A program made the position numbers and the translations under genes. A stretch of DNA of 7,581 bases, taken from contig JAFBAM010000026.1 in the NCBI GenBank assembly GCA_019247755.1, positions 1 through 7,581 on the forward strand. Direction: 5' to 3'. The first letter of the stretch is position 1. Each line of letters begins with the position of its first letter. The notes beneath the pieces were generated by a model that saw only the letters and a program-made list of their open reading frames with translations, did not search any database and was not told where the DNA came from. Origin of the DNA: Sphingomonas sp. (lineage in GTDB: Bacteria > Pseudomonadota > Alphaproteobacteria > Sphingomonadales > Sphingomonadaceae). Of the stretch, positions 1-5,878 are shown piece by piece.

Positions 1-1601
1 GAAAAGAGGATCGGCATGGCCGGGTCGATGACCCTCGCCCGCCGCGCCAGTTCGACGCCGTTCATGCCCGGCATCGCAACGTCGGTAATCAGCAAGTCAA
101 AGCGCTCGCTGCCGAGCTTGTGAAGCGCATCTTCAGCCCTTCCGACCGCGACAACCTTGTAGCCGATCTCCTTGATCGTGTCGGATGTGACGGTGCGCAC
201 CTCTTCGTCGTCGTCGACAACCAGGATCTTCGCGCAGCGCTCGCGGTGCCCCTCGACGCGGCCGACGATTTCCTGCGCGACCTGCTCATGCGTTCGCGGC
301 AGGTAAATCGCGACGGTCGTGCCCTTGCCGATCTCGCTCTCGATGCGCGCGGCGCCGCCCGACTGCTTTGCAAAACCGTAAAGCTGGGCCAGGCCGAGAC
401 CCGTGCCCTTCCCGTCTGACTTCGTCGTGAAGAATGGCTCGAAGGCGTGAGCCAGGACCTCGGGCGGCATGCCCGGCCCATTATCGGCAACGCTGATGCT
501 GACATACTCGCCGGACTGAAGCTCCGTCGCGAGTGCCTCCGGGATCGACTTCGCGTTCTCGGTGCGGATTGTGATGCGCCCGCCGTTCTGCATCGCATCA
601 CGCGAGTTGATCGCAAGGTTGAGGAGCATGACCTCCAGCTGCGTCGGATCGGCGAGCGCGGGCCACATCTCTGGGTCGAGATCGGTTTCGATCTGGATCT
701 GCGGCCCGATGCTCCGCGCCAGCATCTCGCGCATGCCCTCGATGACCTTGTTGATGTCGAGCGCCTGCGGCGACAACCGTTGTCGCCTTGAAAAGGTTAG
801 CAGCTGAGCCGTGAGGTTCGCTCCCCGCTCGGCCGCCTGAAGCGCGTTCCTGGCGAGGCGCAACACTCCCTCATCATCGGAGCGCCGGAGCACAAGGTCG
901 AGAGAGCCCACAACCACCGTGAGAAGGTTGTTGAAGTCGTGCGCAATGCCGCCCGTTAGTTGACCGATCGCCTCCATCTTCTGCGCCTGGACCAGGCGAG
1001 TTTCGGCGCGCTCACGTTCAGCAATCTCGGCGGTAAGGCGATCGTTCGCCGCCGCGAGGTCGCGGGTCCGCTCGGCGACCTTCTGCTCCAGCGTATCGGC
1101 GAGCTCGCGGAGCTGCTTCTCCGCGCGGTCGCGCTCGGCTAGATGTTCCGCCGCCAGCTTCTGGCGGGCCCTGGCCCGGATCGCGGCCCGCGCCGCGCTG
1201 ATCAACGATGCCGGATGCAGCGGCCGCTCGAGCACTGTCGCGTTCATCGCCGCTTCAATCGCTTTGGGGCCCTCGCGCTGGCCGCCTCGGCGGACGAGCA
1301 GGACGAACGGGAAGTCGGACCAGGGAGGCTGGTTGGCGATCGCGTCACTCAACTTGGCCTGGTCGATCCTTTGCAGGGCGTCGTCGGTAACCACTGCACC
1401 CGCCGCATTCCCGTCCTGCAAAGCCTGCAACAACAGGTCGCCCGAACCGTCGACCACAGGTTCGACGTTTGCGGTCGCGAGAAGCTGACTGACGACCTCG
1501 GCGTCGCGACCCGCGGGCGCGACGATCAGGAACCGGTCACCTGGGACGCTGGGACGAATCTTACACCGCCTCGGCGTCGATCGTCGGCTTCTCCCCCTCA
1601 T
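1..1601 (-). CDS. Hybrid sensor histidine kinase/response regulator with N-terminal pseudo-receiver, C-terminus cut by window edge
   Basis: This is a cytoplasmic hybrid kinase: ATP-dependent autophosphorylation on His, then transfer to an attached receiver. Read from an ATG at 1601, 533 codons are visible. Residues 23-145 form a receiver-like module (FLIVAP start, VVTDDAL, LERPL) with Arg where receivers have the conserved Lys of the KP motif, so probably a pseudo-receiver. Residues 150-205 are a predicted coiled coil. The H-box is GIAHDFNN (His221), the N-box NLAINSRDAM (~328-337), G1 ADNGPGM (~372), F-box FEPFFTTK (~387) and G2 GTGLGL (~399). A true receiver starts at ~458 (ILVVDDD) with phospho-acceptor Asp507 in LLITDVAMPG; only its last part is missing. 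No membrane segment or PAS domain is seen, so input may come from the upstream KaiC-like ATPase. The start is uncertain: the 1601 ATG overlaps that gene by 41 bases, has no clear RBS and gives an Arg-rich leader. An ATT at 1559, with GAGG upstream, is a rare-codon alternative. Confidence 0.9.
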   Translation of the reverse strand, partial: MRGRSRRSTPRRCKIRPSVPGDRFLIVAPAGRDAEVVSQLLATANVEPVVDGSGDLLLQALQDGNAAGAVVTDDALQRIDQAKLSDAIANQPPWSDFPFVLLVRRGGQREGPKAIEAAMNATVLERPLHPASLISAARAAIRARARQKLAAEHLAERDRAEKQLRELADTLEQKVAERTRDLAAANDRLTAEIAERERAETRLVQAQKMEAIGQLTGGIAHDFNNLLTVVVGSLDLVLRRSDDEGVLRLARNALQAAERGANLTAQLLTFSRRQRLSPQALDINKVIEGMREMLARSIGPQIQIETDLDPEMWPALADPTQLEVMLLNLAINSRDAMQNGGRITIRTENAKSIPEALATELQSGEYVSISVADNGPGMPPEVLAHAFEPFFTTKSDGKGTGLGLAQLYGFAKQSGGAARIESEIGKGTTVAIYLPRTHEQVAQEIVGRVEGHRERCAKILVVDDDEEVRTVTSDTIKEIGYKVVAVGRAEDALHKLGSERFDLLITDVAMPGMNGVELARRARVIDPAMPILF

Positions 1602-3066
1602 ATACGGGGACGCCGGTCAACACGCCACGGAAGCCTCGAAGCGCGGGGCCGACGTGGATGCCGCTGTCGCTGATCGTGAACTCGCGGATCGTGGGCTCGT
1701 GTCGCCCCGTCCGCTTCTTGATGACCGAGACCGCCCGCCGGATTTGGCCGTCCACCTCGAAATAGCGAAGCAGCAGGACGTTGTCCGACAGATAGGTGAG
1801 GTCCAGCGGGTTCGACATGTTCCCGACCATCCCCGACTGGGTGAGGATCAGGAAGGTGAGCACGTTCTGCTGGTTCAGGTAGGTCAGGATCTCGTGCATC
1901 TGGAGCAGCAGGAACTGCTCCTCCGGCATGGCCTGCTGATATCCCGACAGGGAGTCGAGGACGACAACGGTGATGCCCAGCTCTTCCACATGTTCGCGCA
2001 CAATGCCCGTAAGCTCGCCCGGCGAAAGCTCCGCCGGGTCGACTTGGCGGAAGGTGAACTGGCCGCTGTCGAGGAACCGACCAGTGTCCATGCCAAGGCC
2101 TGACGCACGACGCTGGAAGATCGCTTCGGTCTCGTCGAAGCTGACGATGAGCGCCTTCTCGCCCGCTTCCATTGCCTCGTAGGCGTAGCGCAGCCCAAGT
2201 GTGGACTTGCCGGTGCCCGAGGGGCCGATGATCAGCGTCGAGGTGCCATAATCGAGGCTGCCGCCGACCAGCTCGTCAAGCGCCGGAACGCCGCTCAGCG
2301 CTTCCTTCCATTCGTTGCCCCGGTTCGGATGGTCGCTCGCGACGAGACGCGGGAAGATGTCGAGGCCCCCGGTGCGGATCACATAGTCATGGTACCCGCC
2401 ATGGAACCTCCGCCCGCGCATCTTGTGAACTCGAAGGCGCCGCCGTTCGGCGCCGTAGAGCTGCGCGATCTGCTCCAGGCGAACGACGCCATGCGCGAGG
2501 CTGTGCAGGCTCAGGTCGTCGATGGTTTCGGTTAGGTCGTCGAGGAACAACACGGTGCAGCCGTGCTGCGCAAAGAAGTGCTTCAACGCGAGCACTTGGC
2601 GCCGGAAGCGCAGCGCGCCCTGGGCCAGCAACCGGATCTCCGAAAGGCTGTCGAACACGACGCGGGCGGGAGCCACGCGTTCGACCTCGTCCTTCACCAG
2701 CTGGACCGTCTCGCCGAGCTCCAGGTCGGACGCGTAGACGATCGACTGCTCGCGTTCTTGGTCGAGGCTGAGCTCCGGCGGGACCAGCTCAAAGATCTCA
2801 ATTCCCTCGAGTGACCAGCCGTGCGATTCCGCGACGTGAGTCAGCTCCTCCTTGCTCTCGGAAAGCGTGATATAGAGGCACGGTTCGTTCTTCGCGCGCC
2901 CCTCAAGCAGGAATTCCAGGCCCAGCGTCGTCTTGCCAGCGCCCGGAGCACCCTCGATTAGATGGATGCGCTTCGCCGCGAAGCCGCCGGCCAGAATGTA
3001 GTCCAGCGCGGTCGACCCGGAGGATACCGGCCCGTTCACTTCGAGAAGCTCCGATTTAACTGTCAT
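1561..3066 (-). CDS. KaiC-like tandem RecA-fold ATPase
   Basis: This 501-residue protein has two RecA/KaiC domains, close to the length of cyanobacterial KaiC (~519). The first domain has Walker A GAPGAGKTT (39-47) and Walker B VVFDS (Asp139). The second has Walker A GPSGTGKST (281-289) and Walker B VVVLDS (Asp371). Aligned by eye, the catalytic Glu pairs are Ser69-Glu70 in domain one and Asp311-Glu312 in domain two, so each keeps one Glu. The KaiC autophosphorylation pair Ser431/Thr432 corresponds to Thr424/Tyr425 (DLTYLSD). The second domain continues with LLLRYFE and TIREFTISD, typical of KaiC CII. The C-terminal tail is short. KaiC homologues hydrolyse ATP and form hexamers; in heterotrophs the role is unclear, with timing or stress signalling proposed. 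No kaiA or kaiB is visible. The ATG at 3066 has a strong RBS. The next gene is an overlapping or abutting histidine kinase, so the two are probably one operon and one pathway. The upstream EcfG-type promoter predicts stress induction. kaiC is the family name, but orthology to the clock gene is not shown. Confidence 0.93.
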   Translation of the reverse strand: MTVKSELLEVNGPVSSGSTALDYILAGGFAAKRIHLIEGAPGAGKTTLGLEFLLEGRAKNEPCLYITLSESKEELTHVAESHGWSLEGIEIFELVPPELSLDQEREQSIVYASDLELGETVQLVKDEVERVAPARVVFDSLSEIRLLAQGALRFRRQVLALKHFFAQHGCTVLFLDDLTETIDDLSLHSLAHGVVRLEQIAQLYGAERRRLRVHKMRGRRFHGGYHDYVIRTGGLDIFPRLVASDHPNRGNEWKEALSGVPALDELVGGSLDYGTSTLIIGPSGTGKSTLGLRYAYEAMEAGEKALIVSFDETEAIFQRRASGLGMDTGRFLDSGQFTFRQVDPAELSPGELTGIVREHVEELGITVVVLDSLSGYQQAMPEEQFLLLQMHEILTYLNQQNVLTFLILTQSGMVGNMSNPLDLTYLSDNVLLLRYFEVDGQIRRAVSVIKKRTGRHEPTIREFTISDSGIHVGPALRGFRGVLTGVPVYEGEKPTIDAEAV

Positions 3067-3068
3067 TT

Positions 3069-3078
3069 CTTTCCTTCC
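3069..3078 (-). promoter_or_regulatory. Strong ribosome binding site of the KaiC-like gene
   Basis: On the minus strand the sequence GGAAGGAAAG ends two bases before the ATG at 3066. The purine-rich AGGA core sits five to six bases from the start codon. It is the clearest Shine-Dalgarno of the minus-strand genes and fixes the start. The base of a 9-bp hairpin lies directly next to it. Confidence 0.75.
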
Positions 3079-3099
3079 CTGCGCCGACGCTCGGCGCAG
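3079..3099 (-). promoter_or_regulatory. Perfect 9-bp hairpin in the leader, abutting the KaiC-like RBS
   Basis: The arms CTGCGCCGA (3079-3087) and TCGGCGCAG (3091-3099) are perfectly complementary around a 3-base loop. On the minus strand the stem ends exactly where GGAAGGAAAG begins. It is followed by purines, not by a U-run, so it does not look like an intrinsic terminator. It could protect or present the RBS, stabilise the mRNA 5' leader, or be a protein-binding palindrome in DNA. The inverted repeat is directly visible; its function is inferred. Confidence 0.6.
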
Positions 3100-3185
3100 T
3101 CCGAATAACCTGGATTAATGCGATGAAACTCTGCGGCGGCTTTCACCGGCGCGGACACAGAACACCCCAAAAATGTCGGGAAGCG

Positions 3186-3210
3186 AACGCTGGTGTAAAG
3201 CGATGGTTCC
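3186..3210 (-). promoter_or_regulatory. EcfG-type general stress response promoter for the KaiC-like/kinase operon
   Basis: On the minus strand GGAAC (3210-3206) is followed by exactly 16 bases and then CGTT (3189-3186). This matches the alphaproteobacterial sigma-EcfG consensus GGAAC-N16/17-CGTT at all nine defined positions. It points at the KaiC-like gene and lies about 120 bases before its ATG. Transcription would begin around 3176-3180, giving a leader of roughly 110 bases that contains the 9-bp hairpin. The motif is short, but its intergenic position and orientation make a chance match unlikely. It predicts control by the PhyR-NepR-EcfG cascade. Confidence 0.75.
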
Positions 3211-3233
3211 GCTTCTGTTATGACCCGTAAGCC

Positions 3234-3254
3234 ATTATAGCGAAAGAGTTTCGC
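3234..3254 (-). promoter_or_regulatory. Possible second promoter (TATAAT) with adjoining 6-bp palindrome
   Basis: The minus strand has a perfect TATAAT (3239-3234) directly next to a perfect inverted repeat, GCGAAA (3240-3245) and TTTCGC (3249-3254), with a 3-base spacer. The palindrome would lie between a -35 and this -10, the place for an operator. No good -35 hexamer is seen 16-18 bases upstream, so the promoter reading is weak. The stem could instead be part of a weak terminator for the small gene ending at 3309, but no U-run follows. Confidence 0.35.
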
Positions 3255-3276
3255 GTCCAGCTAAGTTGAAGCTCTG

Positions 3277-3295
3277 CGCCCCTTCGTTTCGGGCG
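3277..3295 (-). terminator. Weak hairpin downstream of the small gene
   Basis: The arms CGCCC (3277-3281) and GGGCG (3291-3295) enclose a 9-base loop, 14 bases beyond the stop codon of the small gene at 3309. There is no following U-tract, so it is at most a weak or factor-assisted terminator. Confidence 0.25.
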
Positions 3296-3308
3296 GAAGT
3301 TGGGGTAG

Positions 3309-3521
3309 CTAGGCCCGCGCCCAGCTGAAAGCCGGCCGCCGCTGGCGCCGCCGAACAGGAAGACTTTCTAGCGAGACCGCCTCTTGCTCGTAATGCTCGG
3401 CCAGCTCGGCCAGAATGTCTCGCGCCGCCGACGTCATTGCCGTATCCGCAAGATCGCGACACTTGGTCGCATTCATGCGGATTCGATCAATCGCGTCAAG
3501 CATGACCAGCGACTCACCCAT
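3309..3521 (-). CDS. Small helical protein of unknown function
   Basis: This encodes 70 residues from the ATG at 3521. Residues 10-54 look like two amphipathic helices: a first with RIRMNATKCRDLADTAM, then ARDILAELAEHYEQEAVSLE. The tail is Arg-rich (VRRRQRRP, ~56-63). The pattern, a helix with an Ala-x-x-Cys/Lys-Arg-x-x-Ala core then a LAxxYE helix, resembles the many small uncharacterised alphaproteobacterial proteins of 60-90 residues; this is recognition by eye. There is no signal peptide or membrane segment. The first ATG lacks an RBS. The internal ATG at 3503 has GGTGAG 9 bases upstream and fits the candidate promoter better, so the protein may be 64 residues. It lies 55 bases after ppk1 on the same strand and could be cotranscribed with it. 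No function is assigned. Confidence 0.6.
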   Translation of the reverse strand: MGESLVMLDAIDRIRMNATKCRDLADTAMTSAARDILAELAEHYEQEAVSLESLPVRRRQRRPAFSWARA

Positions 3522-3537
3522 GTTAGTCGGGGCGCCT

Positions 3538-3565
3538 TTTATTCTGCGGCTGTTGGATTTGCCAA
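3538..3565 (-). promoter_or_regulatory. Weak sigma70-like promoter before the small gene
   Basis: On the minus strand TTGGCA (3565-3560, five of six matches to the -35 consensus) is followed after 16 bases by AATAAA (3543-3538, four of six matches to -10). Transcription would start near 3531, only about 10 bases before the ATG at 3521 but about 28 before the one at 3503. It overlaps the interrupted hairpin at 3546-3572. The match is modest and could be chance. Confidence 0.25.
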
Positions 3566-3572
3566 TCCCCGC
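3546..3572. repeat. Interrupted inverted repeat between ppk1 and the small gene
   Basis: GCGG (3546-3549) pairs with CCGC (3569-3572), and TTGG (3553-3556) pairs with CCAA (3562-3565). They are separated by a symmetric 3-by-3 internal loop and capped by a 5-base loop. It begins five bases after the ppk1 stop codon (minus strand). No U-tract follows on the minus strand; the next bases are A-rich. It may act as an mRNA 3' processing or stabilising stem, or may be chance. Confidence 0.3.
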
Positions 3573-3576
3573 TCTC

Positions 3577-5784
3577 TCAGCGGCCCCGATCGAAGCGTAG
3601 CTTGGGCACCCGCCTGCCCTTTTTTAGCGACTGTCCGCGACCTGACAGCGAAGGGTTCGCCATGAAATAATCGTGGAGGTTGAACTCGTGCCCCGGCTTC
3701 GGCTGAAGGCGCGTGTAAGTCCCGTCGGGATTGAGCCGCCAGCTCTGCTCATTGTCGAGGAGGTTCGCGACCATCACCTGGTCGAGCAACTGCGCATGAA
3801 CGGTCGGATTCTCGATCGGCAACATGTATTCAATCCGCCGGTCGAAGTTACGCTGCATCCAGTCGGCTGAGCTCATGTAGACCTTGGCGTGCGCGTGCGG
3901 CAGCTCATGCCCGTTCGCGAAGCACCACAGCCGGCCGTGCTCAAGGAACCGACCGACGATCGACTTGACGTGGATGTTGTCGGACAAGCCTTTGACGCCG
4001 GGCCGCAGGCAGCAAATTCCTCGAACGATCAACTCGATGGGAACTCCCGCACCGCTGGCCTCGTACAATTTGTCGATGATGATCGGGTCGACGAGCGCGT
4101 TCATCTTGGCCCACACGCCCGACGGCTTTCCGACCTTCGCCGCCGCAATCTCCGCATCGAGCAGCTTCATGAGCTCGGCCCGGAGGTTCTGCGGGGAGAT
4201 CACGAGGTGCTTGAGGTTTCGCGGCTCGAGATAGCCGGTGATGTAATTGAACAGCTTTGCTGCATCGCGGCCTAGCTGCGGATTGGCCGTGAAATAGCTG
4301 ACGTCTGTGTAGATGCGCGCGGTGACCGGGTGATAGTTGCCCGTGCCAAAGTGGCAGTAGGTCCGGTAGCCCTTCTCCTCGCGCCGGACCACCATCGATA
4401 CCTTGGCGTGGGTCTTCCAATCGATGAAGCCGTAAACGACCTGGACTCCGGCGCGCTCCAAGGCGTTGGCCCAGACCAGGTTCTGCTCCTCATCGAACCG
4501 TGCCTTTAGCTCAACTACGGCGGTCACTGACTTTCCGGCCTCCGCGGCGTCTATCAGGGCCTTGATGATCGCTGACTGCTTGCCGGCCCGGTAAAGGGTC
4601 TGCTTGATCGCCAGCACCTCAGTATCGGCGGCGGCCTGCTGGATGAACTCGACCACCACCTCGAAGCTTTCGTAGGGATGGTGGACCAATATGTCCTTCT
4701 CTCGAATCGCCGCGAAACAGTCACCGCCGTGCTCGCGAATACGCTCGGGGAAGCGCGGGTCGAACGGCGGAAACTTGAGGTCGGGCCGGTCCTCCTCGAC
4801 CAGCAGCGCGAGGTCGGCCATTCCAAGGAAACCGCGGCTCTCCGAAATGATCGCGTTTGCCGCGTCGAGCCCCTCCTTTACCACGGCAACGAGCGTTTCG
4901 GGCATGTCCGGCTCGAGTTCCAGCCGCACGACGCGGCCGCGGCGCCGTCGCTTGATCGCTGTGCGGAAGTAGCGGACGAGGTCCTCGGCCTCCTCCTCCA
5001 CCTCGATATCGCTGTCGCGGATGATCCGGAACGCGCCGCCGCGCAGCACTTCATATTTCGGGAAGAGGTAATCCGTCTTTCGGCGAATAAGCGTTTCGAG
5101 CGCGATGTAGCGGGCCTGCGGGCCGGGAATGCGGACGAACCGCCCGAGCGATGGCGGAGCCATCAAGAGTTCGCGGACGCTAGCCTTGCCCTTCTTCAGC
5201 TCAAAGATGAGGCTGAGCCCCTGATTGGGAATGAACGGGAATGGGTGCGCGGGGTCGATCGCCTGCGGCGTCAGGACCGGGAAGATCTGCTCGCGGAAAT
5301 GCTGGTCGAGCCAGCGTTCCGTCTTTTCGTCGAGCACTTCGTCGCCGATGACCTGCACGCCCAGTTGCGTGAGAGAAGCCTGCAGTTCTGCCCAGACTTC
5401 GTGCTGGCTGGTGACCAGCCGATCAGCTTCGACCATGATCGCGGTAAGCTGCTGCGTCGGCGTCAGGCCGTCGATCGAGAAATCCTCGACGCCCAGCATT
5501 TGATGAGCTTTGAGGCCGGCGACCCGCACCATGAAGAATTCGTCGAGGTTACTGGCCGAGATCGACAGGAACCGCGTGCGCTCGATCAAAGGGTGCCGTG
5601 GATTGCGCGCCTCATCGAGCACGCGCCGATTGAACGCCAGCCAGCTCAGCTCACGATTGAAATAGCGTGCGTCCGAGTCCGCGGGTTCGGACGTCAACGG
5701 TGGCGCGGCCGCAGCTGCCGCGACATCCGCCGCATTGTCCATCAGCGCTTCACGATTCTTGGAACGGCGTTTGAGAGCATCCAC
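3577..5784 (-). CDS. ppk1: Polyphosphate kinase 1
   Basis: PPK1 reversibly moves the terminal phosphate of ATP onto inorganic polyphosphate. The 735-residue length is normal for the family. The N-terminal domain opens with YFNRELSWLAFNRRVLDEA (41-59) and SISASNLDEFFMVRVAGL (74-91), highly characteristic of PPK1. A head domain follows to ~340, then two phospholipase-D-like C-terminal domains. The two HxK histidines are visible: His459 in KTHAK, expected to be the phosphorylated one, and His632 in HAHAK, followed by SSADWMQRNFDRR. The FGTGNYHPVTARIYTD block (479-494) is intact. The longest reading starts at a GTG (5784) with no RBS. The ATG at 5742 (Met15) would leave the core intact and better suits a promoter placed by the Pho-box-like repeat at 5814-5831. 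No ppx gene follows; downstream is a small unknown gene. It is transcribed divergently from a lysine-rich protein gene and a pyrophosphatase gene. Confidence 0.97.
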   Translation of the reverse strand: MDALKRRSKNREALMDNAADVAAAAAAPPLTSEPADSDARYFNRELSWLAFNRRVLDEARNPRHPLIERTRFLSISASNLDEFFMVRVAGLKAHQMLGVEDFSIDGLTPTQQLTAIMVEADRLVTSQHEVWAELQASLTQLGVQVIGDEVLDEKTERWLDQHFREQIFPVLTPQAIDPAHPFPFIPNQGLSLIFELKKGKASVRELLMAPPSLGRFVRIPGPQARYIALETLIRRKTDYLFPKYEVLRGGAFRIIRDSDIEVEEEAEDLVRYFRTAIKRRRRGRVVRLELEPDMPETLVAVVKEGLDAANAIISESRGFLGMADLALLVEEDRPDLKFPPFDPRFPERIREHGGDCFAAIREKDILVHHPYESFEVVVEFIQQAAADTEVLAIKQTLYRAGKQSAIIKALIDAAEAGKSVTAVVELKARFDEEQNLVWANALERAGVQVVYGFIDWKTHAKVSMVVRREEKGYRTYCHFGTGNYHPVTARIYTDVSYFTANPQLGRDAAKLFNYITGYLEPRNLKHLVISPQNLRAELMKLLDAEIAAAKVGKPSGVWAKMNALVDPIIIDKLYEASGAGVPIELIVRGICCLRPGVKGLSDNIHVKSIVGRFLEHGRLWCFANGHELPHAHAKVYMSSADWMQRNFDRRIEYMLPIENPTVHAQLLDQVMVANLLDNEQSWRLNPDGTYTRLQPKPGHEFNLHDYFMANPSLSGRGQSLKKGRRVPKLRFDRGR

Positions 5785-5813
5785 GGCATGTCGCCAAACT
5801 GAAACAGAGGCTT

Positions 5814-5831
5814 GTTACAGTCTTGTGACGG
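5814..5831 (-). promoter_or_regulatory. Candidate Pho box upstream of ppk1
   Basis: On the minus strand CCGTCAC (5831-5825), four bases, then CTGTAAC (5820-5814) form two 7-base units with an 11-base period, as in PhoB boxes (CTGTNAC-N4-CTGTNAC). The first unit has one mismatch; the second matches all six defined positions. The orientation is toward ppk1. A poor -10 (TTCAGT, 5803-5798) lies 10 bases on, which would start transcription near 5791. That suits the ATG at 5742 better than the GTG at 5784. Control of ppk by PhoB is known in several bacteria; here it is a prediction. Confidence 0.5.
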
Positions 5832-5865
5832 AAAAGGGTATGAGGCCGCTTCGAGCCGGAGTCGC

Positions 5866-5872
5866 GGAGGGG
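5866..5872 (+). promoter_or_regulatory. Ribosome binding site that sets the GTG start of the lysine-rich gene
   Basis: GGAGGGG lies six bases before the GTG at 5879. An in-frame ATG at 5840 would add 13 residues but has only AAAAGGG one base away, too close to work well. The GTG is therefore the preferred start. Confidence 0.65.
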
Positions 5873-5878
5873 AAAGTA

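Noticed and set aside
89..616. A 175-codon open frame on the minus strand inside the kinase gene
   Set aside because: It is in a different frame from the kinase motifs (N, G1, F, G2 boxes and receiver), and its product is almost only Ser, Arg and Ala.
1143..1673. A 176-codon open frame on the plus strand opposite the kinase N-terminus
   Set aside because: It is antisense to the continuous kinase frame and has an Arg-rich, low-complexity product, as expected of a shadow frame.
3235..3462. A 75-codon minus-strand frame overlapping the small unknown gene
   Set aside because: It overlaps that gene and the upstream control region, and its sequence is Gly/Ala/Arg-rich without helical patterning. 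The 3309-3521 frame is the more protein-like choice.
5761..5790. GGAAC near the ppk1 start considered as a plus-strand EcfG promoter for the lysine-rich gene
   Set aside because: There is no CGTT at 16-17 bases; the sequence there is CACG, and the element lies inside the ppk1 reading frame.
4678..5802. A 374-codon open frame on the plus strand opposite ppk1
   Set aside because: It lies wholly antisense to a clear PPK1 apart from its last few codons, has an Arg/Asp/Glu/Leu-heavy composition typical of reverse-frame translation of GC-rich genes, and shows no recognisable domain.
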